Positions 18,476 to 29,287 are shown, numbered from the stretch's first letter. The stretch is 64,000 bases of DNA from Pseudooceanicola aestuarii (GCF_010614805.1 NZ_JAAFZC010000001.1:859501-923500); one strand, 5' to 3'. Notes: generated from the sequence alone by a model not told the origin. Translations and numbers: made by a program.

Positions 18476-19387
18476 ATGGAAAGCGCCGCCCGCCCCCCGT
18501 TCCGATTGAGCCGCCAGGAAGTGGCGATGATCCTTGTCACCATGGTCTGGGGGGCAACCTTCCTGACCGTGCAGATCGCCATGACGGCCTCCGGCCCGCT
18601 GTTCTTCGTCGGCGTGCGGTTCTGTCTGGCAGGGCTGCTGTCGGCGCTGATCTTTCACCGCGTCCTGCGGGGCCTGACCGGCAAGGAGGTCTTTGCCGGT
18701 ACCGCCATCGGGGTGATGATCTTCCTGGGCTACGCGCTTCAGACCGAGGGGCTGCGCGATGTGCCCAGTTCCAAGGTCGCCTTCATCACCGCCTTCTACG
18801 TGCCGCTGGTGCCGCTGCTGCAATGGCTGGTCTGGCGCCGGGCGCCCCGGCTGATGGCCTGGATCGGGATCGCGCTGGCCTTTGCCGGGCTGGTGATGAT
18901 CTCGGCCCCCGGCGCCCGCGGCCTGCTGTTCAGCTGGGGGGAGGTTGTCACCATCCTGTCGGCCATCGCCATCGCGGCGGAGGTGATCCTGATCAGCTAT
19001 TTCGCCCAGGGGGTGGACAGTCGCCGCGTCACGCTGGTGCAGCTATGGGCGGCCGGGTTGATGTCCTTTGCGCTGATGCCCCTGGCCGGAGAGAGCGTGC
19101 CGGCCTTCTCCTGGGTGTGGGTTCTGGCGGCGCTGGCCCTGGGGTTTGCCAGCGCGGTAATCCAGCTGGTGATGAATTGGGGCCAGAAGACCGTCAGCCC
19201 GACACGCGCGACGATCATCTACGCCGGCGAACCGGTCTGGGCCGGGCTGGTCGGACGGCTGGCGGGGGAACGGCTGGGCCCGCTGGCGTTGATCGGCGGG
19301 GTGCTGATCGTGGCCGGGATGGTGGTCAGCGAGCTGCGCCCCCGTCGCCGCACCCCGCGCACCGACCGGCCCGAACGGCCGTTGTAA
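18476..19387 (+). CDS. EamA / DMT-family transporter
   Basis: This 303-residue protein has ten predicted membrane segments arranged as two EamA repeats (about 15-145 and 155-285). The first repeat starts VAMILVTMVWGATFLTVQ and the second carries TIIYAGEPVWAGLVGRLAGE. Members export amino acids or metabolites, and the substrate is unknown. It lies 81 bases after the methyltransferase gene and could be co-transcribed. It ends at a very strong hairpin shared with the convergent frmA gene. Confidence 0.86.
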   Translation: MESAARPPFRLSRQEVAMILVTMVWGATFLTVQIAMTASGPLFFVGVRFCLAGLLSALIFHRVLRGLTGKEVFAGTAIGVMIFLGYALQTEGLRDVPSSKVAFITAFYVPLVPLLQWLVWRRAPRLMAWIGIALAFAGLVMISAPGARGLLFSWGEVVTILSAIAIAAEVILISYFAQGVDSRRVTLVQLWAAGLMSFALMPLAGESVPAFSWVWVLAALALGFASAVIQLVMNWGQKTVSPTRATIIYAGEPVWAGLVGRLAGERLGPLALIGGVLIVAGMVVSELRPRRRTPRTDRPERPL

Positions 19388-19396
19388 GACCATTGT

Positions 19397-19431
19397 CCCC
19401 CTGCGCGCCGGACCCTCCGGCGCGCAGGGGG
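19397..19431. terminator. Shared bidirectional terminator (EamA gene / frmA)
   Basis: Sixteen base pairs without mismatch: CCCCCTGCGCGCCGGA (19397-19412), loop CCC, TCCGGCGCGCAGGGGG (19416-19431). It lies 9 bases after the transporter stop and 5 bases from the frmA stop, so it can end both transcripts. Confidence 0.8.
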
Positions 19432-19436
19432 CCGGA

Positions 19437-20567
<1,131 letters not shown>

Positions 20568-20692
20568 GGCATTCCCTCCATTCCAGATTTACCGCCAAAT
20601 TGGGCGAAACCCTGCGCAAAGGCAACCACCCCCCTTTCACTTGGCCGTGGGAAGGCGCAGTAGGCGGCCAGAGATGCAAACGGAGGTTCGCC

Positions 20693-21004
20693 ATGCCCCT
20701 CACCCCCCTTGCCCTGTTGGCCCGTATCACCCCGCCGGCGCGCCTTGCGTTGCTGGGCGGGCCGTGCCTTGCCCTTGCCGCCTGTGACATCAGCGGCGGC
20801 AGTTCCGGCACCTTGGACTCCTGCCAGGGCAACGGCGCGGCGGCCCTGATCGGCCAGCCCCTCGAAGCGGAGGCGATCGCCAACCGCGCCGGCGCCGTGC
20901 GCGTGATCGAACCGGACACGGTGGTGACCATGGATCACGTGCCCAGCCGTCTGAACCTGTATATCGACGGCAACGACCGCATCACCCGCGTGACCTGCGG
21001 CTGA
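20693..21004 (+). CDS. I78-family protease inhibitor lipoprotein
   Basis: This 103-residue protein has a lipoprotein signal (hydrophobic run ending LALAAC, Cys at about 28) followed by a mature domain with the I78 (elastase-inhibitor) pattern: two Cys bracketing the domain, LIGQPLEAEAIAN, a VRVIEPDTVVTMDHVPSRLN core and a final CG. It is likely anchored in the outer membrane facing the periplasm, inhibiting serine proteases. The ATG at 20693 is chosen because GGAGG (20682-20686) lies 6 bases before it. It is divergent from frmA. Confidence 0.82.
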   Translation: MPLTPLALLARITPPARLALLGGPCLALAACDISGGSSGTLDSCQGNGAAALIGQPLEAEAIANRAGAVRVIEPDTVVTMDHVPSRLNLYIDGNDRITRVTCG

Positions 21005-21042
21005 GGGCCGGGCAGGCGGGGCGGCGATGGTCGACCATGCCT

Positions 21043-21114
21043 GAATTGACAGTTCTTTCCGAAGTGACTGTTCTTTCCGAAATGACGGGCAATTCCGAAA
21101 CGCCTGTCATGCGC
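21043..21114 (+). repeat. Degenerate 18-base tandem repeat
   Basis: Units begin GAA and run 18 bases: 21043-21060 and 21061-21078 match at 16 of 18 positions (GAANTGACNGTTCTTTCC), 21079-21096 matches about 12, and 21097-21114 only weakly. The array lies 39 bases after the I78 gene and before a terminator. Both strands are open across it, but no ribosome site or continuing gene supports translation. Confidence 0.6.
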
Positions 21115-21167
21115 GAAAGGTCTGAACCGACTGTCCGAACAGAACCATTCGGTATCGCAGACAGCAA

Positions 21168-21197
21168 GAAGGGGGCCGGTGGCCCCCTTCGTCGTTT
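21168..21197. terminator. Terminator between I78 gene and acyl-CoA dehydrogenase
   Basis: GAAGGGGGCC (21168-21177), loop GGT, GGCCCCCTTC (21181-21190) form a perfect 10-bp stem followed on the plus strand by GTCGTTT. It lies between two converging genes and may serve both. Confidence 0.75.
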
Positions 21198-21238
21198 CTG
21201 TCCCGGCGCCGCCCTCGTGGGCCGCGCGCGATACCGGA

Positions 21239-22288
21239 TCAGGCGGCCATCACCTGCGACAGGTGGTAATCGGTATCGCCCAGCTGCGCGTCGATCATGA
21301 TCAGGCGCTTGCCGTAATGGGAGCCGGGATATTCCCAGGTCATGGCGATCCCGCCATGCATCTGGATCGCCTCTTCAGCGACCAGACGCCCGGCGCGGCC
21401 GATCAGGTTCTTGGCCATGGAGGCATAGCGCGCCGCGTCCGGGCCGCCCAGCTCTGCGGCGGCCTTGATCACGATGGAGCGGCTCTGCTCGATCTCGGTC
21501 AGCATGTCCACGGCACGGTGCTGCAACACCTGGAAGGTGCCGATGGGACGGCCGAACTGCTTGCGCTGTTTCAGGTAATCCACCGTCATCGCGTGCAGCA
21601 CGTCCATTGCGCCGACCGCTTCGGAACACAGGCCGACGATCCCGGCGTTGACCGCATCCGCGATCGCGGCTTCTGCATTGTCGAGGATCAGCGTGCCGGG
21701 CGTGTTCTCCAGCACGACTTCGGCGGCGCCCGCCCCGTCCATCAGCGCATAGCCGGTGACGGAGGCATCGGCTGCCGCAACCTCGTAGATGGCCAGACCG
21801 TCACCGGATTTCGCCGCGATCAGGAAGGCATCCGCCGCCTGCCCGCCATAGACGATGGATTTCCGGCCGGACAGCTTGCCGTCCGTTGCGGTGGTGGTCA
21901 TCTGCGACAGGTCATAGGGCGCGTCCAGCTCGCCCAGACCCACGGCATAGCGTTTCGTACCGGACAGCAGGGCCTCCTGATCGGCACCTGCCGCGGCCAG
22001 AAGGCGCGAGGCCATCAGCGCGCCCAGCACCGGCTCGGGGTTCAGGGCGCGGCCCAGCTCCTCGAACACGACGGAGATGTCGAAGCCGGTGCCGCCCATG
22101 CCGCCCGCCTCTTCGCTGGCCAGCGCAAAGAGCGCGCCCAGCTCCGTCAGCTCCGTCCACTTGGCCGGATCATGGAACGGCGCGGTATAGGCAACCTCGT
22201 TGCGGTGCTCGATGCCGTATTTGTCCTTCAGGAAACGCCGCAGGCTGTCCTGAAGCATCTGGCGGTCTTCGGTCAGATCAAAGTTCAT
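21239..22288 (-). CDS. Acyl-CoA dehydrogenase, small subunit type (PimD-like)
   Basis: This 349-residue FAD-dependent dehydrogenase lacks part of the usual 380-residue body. It has the N-terminal helical bundle (MNFDLTEDRQMLQDSLRRFL) and the C-terminal RKQFGRPIGTFQVLQHRAVD and IQMHGGIAMTWEYP segments. It pairs with the gene 3 bases upstream, the arrangement of two-subunit dehydrogenases such as PimC/PimD (pimeloyl-CoA) or the ChsE sterol enzymes. I infer a heteromeric enzyme in which this is the partner subunit. It is the third gene of the operon and ends at a shared terminator. Confidence 0.85.
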   Translation of the reverse strand: MNFDLTEDRQMLQDSLRRFLKDKYGIEHRNEVAYTAPFHDPAKWTELTELGALFALASEEAGGMGGTGFDISVVFEELGRALNPEPVLGALMASRLLAAAGADQEALLSGTKRYAVGLGELDAPYDLSQMTTTATDGKLSGRKSIVYGGQAADAFLIAAKSGDGLAIYEVAAADASVTGYALMDGAGAAEVVLENTPGTLILDNAEAAIADAVNAGIVGLCSEAVGAMDVLHAMTVDYLKQRKQFGRPIGTFQVLQHRAVDMLTEIEQSRSIVIKAAAELGGPDAARYASMAKNLIGRAGRLVAEEAIQMHGGIAMTWEYPGSHYGKRLIMIDAQLGDTDYHLSQVMAA

Positions 22289-22291
22289 GGA

Positions 22292-23479
22292 TTACAGCCC
22301 CAGCATGGTCTTGGTCAGGATGTTGCGCTGGATCTCGTTCGATCCACCGAAGATGGAGGTCTTGCGGTTGTTGAAATAGCGCGCGGCATTGTTGGCATTG
22401 CCCTGCGGGGCAACGTCGAGATTGGTATCGGCCAGGCTGCCGGGGAAAGGCGCGGCATTGGGGCCCAACGCACGACGGCGCAGGTCCTTGAACTCCTGGT
22501 TGATCACCGTACCCTTGATCTTGAGGATCGAGGTCTCCGGCCCCGGCGCGCCCTGTTTCTGCGCGGTGAACAGCATCCGCAGGTTGGTGATCTTCATCGC
22601 TTCCAGGTCGATTTCGGCCTGCGCGATGCGGGCGGCGAACAGCGGATCCTGCGACAGCGGCTTGCCATTGCGCATGACACGTTGGGCCAGTGCCTTGACC
22701 TCCTCCAGCTCCTGCATTGAGAAGCCGACGCCGGCGATGCCGGTGCGTTCGTGGGTCAGCAGGTACTTGGCGATGGTCCAGCCCTTGTTTTCCTCGCCCA
22801 CGAGGTTGCCATAGGGCACGCGCACGTCGGTAAAGAAGACTTCGTTCACCTCGTGGCCGCCTTCGATCAGCTTGATCGGGCGCACTTCGACGCCGGGCGT
22901 GGACATGTCGACGAGGATGAAGGAGATGCCCTCCTGCTGCTTCACATCCGGATCGGTCCGGCACAGGCAGAAGATCCAGTCGGCGTGCTGACCGAGCGTG
23001 GTCCAGGTCTTCTGGCCGTTGATCACCCATTCGTCGCCATCTCGCACGGCACGGGTTTTCAGGGAGGCCAGATCGGACCCGGCGCCCGGTTCGGAATAGC
23101 CCTGACACCACCAGTCGTCACCGTTCAGGATGCGCGGCAGGTAGTAGTCCTGCTGTTCCTTGCTGCCGAACTTCTGCAACACCGGACCCAGCATCGACAG
23201 CCCGAAGGGCACGATGCGCGGGGCATGGGCGCGGGCGCCTTCCTCTTCGAAGATATGGCGTTCGACGGGGCCCCAGCCGGGGCCGCCGAATTCCTTGGGC
23301 CAGATCGTGGCCAGCCAGCCTTTCTTGTTCAGGATCGCGTGATAGCGCTCCATGATATCCTTCGTCAGTTCCTTGCCGTCGCGCACCGCGTCGCGGATGT
23401 CATCGGGAAGGTTCTCCTTGAAGAAATCGCGGACTTCCTGGCGGAAGGCCTCTTCTTCGGGGGTGAAATTCAGGTCCAT
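22292..23479 (-). CDS. Acyl-CoA dehydrogenase, large subunit type (PimC-like)
   Basis: This 395-residue dehydrogenase has the FAD/substrate segments QGYSEPGAGSDLASL (about 126-140) and WVINGQKTWTT (about 151-161) and ends FGGSNEIQRNIL. The position that is Glu in short/medium-chain enzymes is Gly in this last motif. Glu244 in LLTHERTG stands where isovaleryl-CoA and ChsE-type enzymes carry the base, so it is the likely catalytic residue. AGGAGG precedes the ATG. It lies between the FadB-like gene (17 bases) and the small subunit (3 bases). Confidence 0.88.
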   Translation of the reverse strand: MDLNFTPEEEAFRQEVRDFFKENLPDDIRDAVRDGKELTKDIMERYHAILNKKGWLATIWPKEFGGPGWGPVERHIFEEEGARAHAPRIVPFGLSMLGPVLQKFGSKEQQDYYLPRILNGDDWWCQGYSEPGAGSDLASLKTRAVRDGDEWVINGQKTWTTLGQHADWIFCLCRTDPDVKQQEGISFILVDMSTPGVEVRPIKLIEGGHEVNEVFFTDVRVPYGNLVGEENKGWTIAKYLLTHERTGIAGVGFSMQELEEVKALAQRVMRNGKPLSQDPLFAARIAQAEIDLEAMKITNLRMLFTAQKQGAPGPETSILKIKGTVINQEFKDLRRRALGPNAAPFPGSLADTNLDVAPQGNANNAARYFNNRKTSIFGGSNEIQRNILTKTMLGL

Positions 23480-23496
23480 GTCGGGCCTCCTGTGAC

Positions 23497-25593
23497 TTAA
23501 CCGTTCAGATCCGCGAAGGTGGTGCCCTCGTCGGCCATCTTGCGCAGGATCGCGGGAACCTGCCAGTAATGGGCGTCTTCCTTGGCGTAGGTTTCGATCC
23601 GCTTCACCAGCTCTGCCGCGCCGATCGTATCCGCGTAATGCAGCGGCCCGCCCCGGAACCGGGGGAAGCCGTAGCCGAACAGGAAGACCATATCGACGTC
23701 CAGCGGGCGTTTGGCGGTGCCGTCTTCCACCACGCGGGCGGCTTCGACGATCATCGCGGTCATGTAGCGGTCAACGATCTCCTGGTCGGAAAAATCCTTG
23801 GCCGTGATGCCGTTCTCCTGGCGGACCTTGGCAATGATGTCTTCGACGGCCTCGTTGGGGACCGGCGCGCCGGCATCGTAGACGTAGTACCCCTTGCCGG
23901 TCTTGCGACCTTTCCAGCCTTCTTCGACGATCAGGTCGGCGACGCGCCCGGCATAGCGTTCGTTGGGGTCCATCCCCTCTTCGCGCTTGCGCTGGCGGGT
24001 CATGTACCCGATGTCCAACCCGGCCAGGTCACCGACCTTGTGCGGCCCCATGGCAAAGCCGAAGGCTTCCAGCGCGTCATCCACCTGTTGCGGGGTCGCG
24101 CCGTCCAGCACCAGGTAGCTGGCCGTCTTGGAATAGTGACCAAGAATGCGGTTGCCGATGAAGCCGTCGCAGACCTGCGCCAGCACGCCGACCTTCTTCA
24201 ACTTCTTCGCCAGGGCAAAGCCGGTGGCCAGCACGTCATCGGCGGTCTTGGCGCCCTGCACGATCTCCAGCAGGCGCATCACATGCGCGGGGGAGAAGAA
24301 GTGCAGGCCCAGAACGTCCTGCGGACGGTCAGTGGATTCCGCGATCTCGTTCACGTCCAGATAGGAGGTGTTGGAAGCCAGAATCGCACCGTCCTTGCAG
24401 ATGGTGTTGAGCTTGCCGAAGATCTCCTTCTTGATCTCCATCTTCTCGAACACCGCCTCGATCACCAGATCGACATCGGCCAGGTCTTCCATCGCCAGGC
24501 TGGGTTCCAGCATGGCCAGCGCGGCATCGCGTTTCTCCGCCGACATCTTGCCCCGGCTGACGGCGCCATCGAGGTTCTTGGTGATGGTCTGCACGCCCCG
24601 GTCCAGCCCGTCCTGCGCAACCTCGACCAGACGCACGGGAATGCCCGCCATCAGGCAGGAGGTGGAGATGCCCGACCCCATGGTGCCGCCGCCGATCACG
24701 CCGATCTTCTTCAGGTCGCGGGTCGCCCCCTTGGCTTCGGGGATATTGGACACGGCGCGCTCGCCAAAGAACGCATGGATCATGCCGGAGCGTTGCGGGG
24801 TCTCCATGCATTCCATGAATTTCTGCCGCTCCACCGCCAGGCCATCGGCCAGCGGCAGGGTGGATGCGGCGATGGATTCGACGCATTTTTGCAGGTTCAC
24901 CAGGTGCGGGTTCTTCTTCGTCACCATCGCCAGCGTGGCAGAGACGGCGTCATCCGCCGCGTCCGTCGTCAGGTCGCGGGTGCGGCGCGTGGCCAAGGTG
25001 CCGTCCAGGACCTCCTGCGCCGCCTTCAGCGCGACGTCACGCGGCGCGCCCTCCATGATGCGGTCGATGGCGCCTTTTTCCTGCGCCTCGGCCACGGGGA
25101 CGTGGCGGCCCGACACGGCCAGATCCAGCGCAAAGGGGATGCCCGCCAACCGCGGCAGACGCTGCGTGCCACCGGCGCCGGGCAGGATGCCCAGCAACAC
25201 TTCGGGCAGGCCGATCCTGGCGCCCGGAATGGCGATGCGAGCGTGTGTGCCCATCGCAACTTCGAACCCGCCGCCCAGCGCGGTGCCGTGAATGACGGAG
25301 ATGACAGGCAGGGGGCTGTCCTCGATCGCGTCGATCACGTCGGGCAGGCTGGGGGCCTGGGGCGGTTTCCCGAATTCGCGGATATCGGCACCTGCGATGA
25401 AGGTACGACCGGCGCAATACAGCGCGATGACCTTGGCGCTGCCTTCGGCATTCAGTTGCGCCAGGGCCTTCTGCAAGCCCTCGCGGACCGCAAGGCCGGT
25501 GGCGTTGACCGGCGGATTGTCGATGCAGATCAGCGCGATATCGCCCTGTTGTTCGATCGTGGTTACGTCGTTCACCTGAATGGTCTCGCCCAT
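23497..25593 (-). CDS. Bifunctional enoyl-CoA hydratase / 3-hydroxyacyl-CoA dehydrogenase (FadJ/PimF-like)
   Basis: This 698-residue fusion carries an enoyl-CoA hydratase domain (about 1-190; oxyanion/acid segments AGADIREF, GTALGGGFEVAMG with Glu111, LPEVLLGILPGAGG with Glu131). The 3-hydroxyacyl-CoA dehydrogenase follows (NAD site KIGVIGGGTMGSG near 296-308, then GLHFFSPAHVMRLLE). It performs hydration and oxidation in beta-oxidation. With the two acyl-CoA dehydrogenases downstream it gives three of four steps; no thiolase is linked. Gene order recalls pimF-C-D of dicarboxylate degradation, so straight or dicarboxylic acyl chains are both possible. Start set at the MGETIQ ATG; AAGGGG lies upstream. 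Confidence 0.9.
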   Translation of the reverse strand: MGETIQVNDVTTIEQQGDIALICIDNPPVNATGLAVREGLQKALAQLNAEGSAKVIALYCAGRTFIAGADIREFGKPPQAPSLPDVIDAIEDSPLPVISVIHGTALGGGFEVAMGTHARIAIPGARIGLPEVLLGILPGAGGTQRLPRLAGIPFALDLAVSGRHVPVAEAQEKGAIDRIMEGAPRDVALKAAQEVLDGTLATRRTRDLTTDAADDAVSATLAMVTKKNPHLVNLQKCVESIAASTLPLADGLAVERQKFMECMETPQRSGMIHAFFGERAVSNIPEAKGATRDLKKIGVIGGGTMGSGISTSCLMAGIPVRLVEVAQDGLDRGVQTITKNLDGAVSRGKMSAEKRDAALAMLEPSLAMEDLADVDLVIEAVFEKMEIKKEIFGKLNTICKDGAILASNTSYLDVNEIAESTDRPQDVLGLHFFSPAHVMRLLEIVQGAKTADDVLATGFALAKKLKKVGVLAQVCDGFIGNRILGHYSKTASYLVLDGATPQQVDDALEAFGFAMGPHKVGDLAGLDIGYMTRQRKREEGMDPNERYAGRVADLIVEEGWKGRKTGKGYYVYDAGAPVPNEAVEDIIAKVRQENGITAKDFSDQEIVDRYMTAMIVEAARVVEDGTAKRPLDVDMVFLFGYGFPRFRGGPLHYADTIGAAELVKRIETYAKEDAHYWQVPAILRKMADEGTTFADLNG

Positions 25594-25775
25594 GGCGGCT
25601 GTGCCCCTTTCATCCGTGTTGCGGGTCGGGAAATCTGCCCGGTCCCGGATTCGCACCCGGTCCGCCTCCTCCCCTCTCGGCCGGCAGGTTAGGCCGCGCC
25701 GCGCCGGGGGTCAACGCGCGGAATTTCGTTTTGCATTGCAGAATAGTGCGCGGCGAGGCCCATGACGCAGGGTTT

Positions 25776-27479
25776 TCAACCGGGAATGATCTCGAAGCTT
25801 GTGACGTCCACCATGCCGCGATCGGTGATCTTCAGCGCCGGGATCACCGGCAGCGCAAGGAAAGCGAGTTGCAGGAACGGTTCTTCCAGGGTGACATCCA
25901 GGTCGCGGGCTGCGGCGCGCAGGGCGATCAGCCGTTCATGCACCGCCTCGAACGGGTCCAGGCTCATCAACCCGGCGACGGGCAGGGCCAGTTCGGCGGT
26001 GACCTGCCCGTCCCGCACCACGACGAACCCGCCCTCGATCTTGCCCAGACGATTGGCGGCCAGCGCCATGTCGTCGTAATCCACCCCCACAACGGCTATG
26101 TTGTGGTGATCATGACAGACGGTCGAGGCGATGGCCCCGCGCGCGATACCGAAACCGCGCACAAAGCCGGTGGCGATGTTGCCATTCTGCCCGTGCCGTT
26201 CGATCACCGCGATGCGTGCCAGATCGCGCGCCGGGTCGGGGCGCTTGTCGCCATCGGTGAGGGCGATCTCTTCCCGCAGATGTTCGGTGATGATCTTGCC
26301 GGGCAGGATCCCGATCACGTCGGTGGCGCTGCGGTTGGCGACGGTCCGGAACTGCGCCGCCGAGACATGCGGCGCGTTGACGGAGGCACGGGCGATCGGC
26401 GCGGTGGTGGCGCGCGCGGCAAAGGCGGCATCCCCCACCACCTGCCCGCCCGCGATCACCGCGCTGGCTCGGCAATCCTCCAGGTCCGGCAGGGCGACGA
26501 TATCGGCGCGTTTGCCCGGCGCGATCAGCCCACGATCCTTGAGGCCAAAAGCCTCCGCCGCCGAAAGGCTGGCGGCGCGGTAGACGGCCAGCGGCGGGCA
26601 GCCGCGCGCGATCAGGGTCCGTATCATGTGATCCAGATGGCCGTGTTCGGCGATATCCAGCGGATTGCGGTCATCCGTGCACAGGCACATGTAGGGCGCC
26701 GTCAGATCGGTCAGCAGCGGGTGCAGCGCCTCCAGATCCTTGCTGACCGAGCCTTCGCGGATCAGCACGCGCATCCCCTTCTGCAACTTTTCCCGCGCTT
26801 CTTCGGCAGTGGTTGCCTCGTGCTCCGTCCTGATCCCTGCGGCGACATAGGCGTTCAGGTCGCGCCCCGAAAGCTGTGGGCAATGGCCATCCATATGCCG
26901 CCCCTCGAACAGCGCCAGTTTCGCCATGATGCCGGGATCGCGGTGGATCACGCCCGGGTAGTTCATCACCTCGGCCAGGCCGATGACCTGCGGATGATCC
27001 ATCAGGGGGGACAGATCCGCCGCCTCGATCCGGGCACCGGCGGTTTCCATATGCGAGGACGGCACGCAGGAGGACAGGTTCACCCGGATGTCCATCACCG
27101 TCTGCACCGCGCAGGCCAGGAAGTATTCCAGCCCCGGCACCCCCGCCACATTGGCGATCTCATGCGGGTCGCAGATCGCGGTGGTCACCCCGCGCGGGGC
27201 AACGCAGCGGTCGAATTCATGCGGCGTGACCATCGAGCTTTCGATATGCAGATGCGTGTCGATGAAACCGGGGACCAGGATCTGCCCGGTCATGTCGATG
27301 ATCTGCCGCCCCTCGTAGCTGTCACAGGTGCCGACGATCATGTCACCGCAGATCGCCACGTCGCCCTCCATCAGCGCGCCGGTGATCAGGTCCAGCACCC
27401 GCCCCCCGCGCAAGACCAGATCGGCAGGCGCATCCCCGCGCCCCTGTGCGATACGATCGGAAAGCGGTCTGCGGGTCAT
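25776..27479 (-). CDS. ade: Adenine deaminase
   Basis: This 567-residue amidohydrolase converts adenine to hypoxanthine. It has the metal motif [14 protein letters not shown] with its following [15 protein letters not shown], a GHCPQLSG segment, and the [17 protein letters not shown] block of bacterial Ade enzymes. Length is normal. The start at MTRRPLSD is favoured because GGGAGA lies 8 bases upstream; MGDRP and MQAM are alternatives a few codons earlier. It stands alone on the minus strand, divergent from the glycosyltransferase. Confidence 0.93.
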   Translation of the reverse strand: MTRRPLSDRIAQGRGDAPADLVLRGGRVLDLITGALMEGDVAICGDMIVGTCDSYEGRQIIDMTGQILVPGFIDTHLHIESSMVTPHEFDRCVAPRGVTTAICDPHEIANVAGVPGLEYFLACAVQTVMDIRVNLSSCVPSSHMETAGARIEAADLSPLMDHPQVIGLAEVMNYPGVIHRDPGIMAKLALFEGRHMDGHCPQLSGRDLNAYVAAGIRTEHEATTAEEAREKLQKGMRVLIREGSVSKDLEALHPLLTDLTAPYMCLCTDDRNPLDIAEHGHLDHMIRTLIARGCPPLAVYRAASLSAAEAFGLKDRGLIAPGKRADIVALPDLEDCRASAVIAGGQVVGDAAFAARATTAPIARASVNAPHVSAAQFRTVANRSATDVIGILPGKIITEHLREEIALTDGDKRPDPARDLARIAVIERHGQNGNIATGFVRGFGIARGAIASTVCHDHHNIAVVGVDYDDMALAANRLGKIEGGFVVVRDGQVTAELALPVAGLMSLDPFEAVHERLIALRAAARDLDVTLEEPFLQLAFLALPVIPALKITDRGMVDVTSFEIIPG

Positions 27480-27660
27480 TGGCCTGTCTCCCATGGCTTG
27501 CATCCTGTCGCCAAGAAGCCGATGCGCACCGCCCATGTCCACCCCTCTCCGCCCTTCCCGTGACGTTGACGGGTCATCGAATTGCCCCGATGCTGGGCCA
27601 TTCAGCGGCCAGGCGGACAAGGAAACACCCATGCTGAGAGACCACACCAAGGGCAGAGCC

Positions 27661-28479
27661 ATGAACATCGACCCGACCCGGATGCGCGTCGCCTATCTGA
27701 CGCGGTTCCATTACTTCGGCATCTCCGGCTGGCGGTCGGATGCCAGCCGCGACATCGCGCTGTTGCTGGACCCCGCCCGGCTGGAACAGCGGCTGGAGAT
27801 GATGGGCGACATCACCGTGCCCTCCCTGCGGGGGCAGACCGATATGGCGTTCGACTGGTTCGTCCTGTCCTCCGCCCAGATGACGGACAGCTACAAGGAC
27901 AAGCTGCGGGCGCTGGTCAAATCCGTCAGCTGCAACATTTGCCGTGCGCGGTTCATCGGACCGGACAGCGCCAATACCGTGTTCCGCCGCATCCTGATGA
28001 ACAATTACGACCATGATCAGGTGATCTCGACCGTGGTGCTGGACGATGACGACGCGGTCAGCGCCGATTTCACCGCCACGGTGAAGGAGGTCGCCAGCCG
28101 GGGCTGGAACCACCGGCAGGTCGGGGCGGAGATGCTGTTCACCAGCTTCCCGCAAGGCCATTCCGTGGTGCTGCGCCCCGACGGCTGCGAGGTGATCGAC
28201 CGGCACACCCCCTGGAACAACCAGGGCCTGACACTGACCGCGCGGGCCGACAATCGCAAGACGGTCTACGGCATCAGCCACCGCAAGGTCGGCCAGCGCC
28301 ATCCCAGCCAGCTGCATGACGACGGGCGCAGCTATTACCTGCGCGCGGTACATGACAGCAACGACAGCCGCGCCATCGTCGCCGATCATTTCGGCCCCTC
28401 GGACATGGACAGCGCGCGCGCCCGGTTCCCGCTGGTGGATTTCGCCCGTCTGCATCTGCCCGCGCTGACGCCGCAATAG
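27661..28479 (+). CDS. Putative rhamnosyltransferase (GT family, PF11316-like)
   Basis: This ~272-residue protein resembles the putative rhamnosyl transferase family: the N-terminal [11 protein letters not shown], a central [10 protein letters not shown] acting as the DxD-type nucleotide-sugar site, and a C-terminal [14 protein letters not shown]. The start is uncertain: ATG 27661 is given; ATG 27631 (after AAGGAAA) and ATG 27682 are in frame too. No other glycan gene adjoins it. If it uses dTDP-L-rhamnose, the donor is made by rmlCBDA 22 kb upstream. The acceptor is unknown. Confidence 0.7.
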   Translation: MNIDPTRMRVAYLTRFHYFGISGWRSDASRDIALLLDPARLEQRLEMMGDITVPSLRGQTDMAFDWFVLSSAQMTDSYKDKLRALVKSVSCNICRARFIGPDSANTVFRRILMNNYDHDQVISTVVLDDDDAVSADFTATVKEVASRGWNHRQVGAEMLFTSFPQGHSVVLRPDGCEVIDRHTPWNNQGLTLTARADNRKTVYGISHRKVGQRHPSQLHDDGRSYYLRAVHDSNDSRAIVADHFGPSDMDSARARFPLVDFARLHLPALTPQ

Positions 28480-28591
28480 GCGCCGCGCCGCACCCGGCGG
28501 CCCCGGCCCGCACCACATCTCTGCCGCGGCCTTCCCCAGCCTGCGGTTCTCTGGCATCACATCGCCAGCCCGACCTTCCAAGGAGCCGTCG

Positions 28592-29284
28592 ATGACCCTG
28601 TTTCAGATTCCGCCCAGCCCGCAAGTCCCCGTCACCGGAACGCAGGACACCTATCCGGTGCACCGGATTTTCTGCGTCGGCCGCAACTACGCCGCCCATG
28701 CGCGGGAAATGGGCACCGAACCCGATCGGGAGGCGCCGTTCTATTTCACCAAGTCTCCCTCGGCCATCACCCTGTCGGGCAGCACGATCCCCTACCCGCC
28801 CGGCACCGCGAACTACCATCACGAAATGGAACTGGTCGTGGCCCTGGGCGCGCCGCTGTTCCGCGCCACGGCGGCGCAGGCGGAACAGGCGATCTATGGC
28901 TATGCCTGCGGGTTGGACATGACGCGCCGTGACCGGCAACAGGACGGCAAGGATCAGCGCCGCCCCTGGGATCTGGGCAAGGATTTCGAGCAATCGGCCA
29001 TCATCGCCCCGCTGACCCCGGTGGCCGAGGCCGGGGCCCTGGCCGGCAAGCGGATCGAACTGGCCGTGGATGGCGCGGTGGTGCAACAGGCGGTTCTGGA
29101 CGACCTGATCCATTCCGTGCCCGAGGTTCTGGCCCATCTGTCGGGCTACTACCACCTGGCGCCGGGCGATCTGATCTACACCGGAACGCCCGCCGGCGTC
29201 GGCCCAGTCACCGCCGGGCAGCGGCTGGAAGGACGGATCGACGGCCTGTCCCCTCTGGCGCTGAGCATCGCGGAGCCGGAGTAA
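28592..29284 (+). CDS. Fumarylacetoacetate hydrolase family protein (fumarylpyruvate hydrolase-like)
   Basis: This 230-residue FAH-fold hydrolase has the FCVGRNYAAHAREMG entry segment, metal ligands in HHEMELVVALG and the GLDMTRRDRQ loop, and the TGTPAGVGPV closing motif. It matches the short fumarylpyruvate/acylpyruvate hydrolases that act in gentisate and maleylpyruvate routes. CAAGGAG lies before the ATG. No ring-cleavage genes are near, so the pathway is open. It converges on glpK with a 3-base gap and no terminator between. Confidence 0.86.
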   Translation: MTLFQIPPSPQVPVTGTQDTYPVHRIFCVGRNYAAHAREMGTEPDREAPFYFTKSPSAITLSGSTIPYPPGTANYHHEMELVVALGAPLFRATAAQAEQAIYGYACGLDMTRRDRQQDGKDQRRPWDLGKDFEQSAIIAPLTPVAEAGALAGKRIELAVDGAVVQQAVLDDLIHSVPEVLAHLSGYYHLAPGDLIYTGTPAGVGPVTAGQRLEGRIDGLSPLALSIAEPE

Positions 29285-29287
29285 TCG

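Noticed and set aside
21037..21300. An 87-codon ORF over the 18-base repeats
   Set aside because: It runs through a terminator hairpin and into the end of the acyl-CoA dehydrogenase gene, with no ribosome site.
23569..25692. A 707-codon open frame antisense to the FadB-like gene
   Set aside because: Its composition is that of a complementary-strand frame and no domain is seen; the minus-strand gene has all catalytic motifs.
25728..25745. TGCA-T-TGCA word upstream of the FadB-like gene as a regulator site
   Set aside because: It is a short imperfect palindrome far from the start, without a second copy or a matching known motif.
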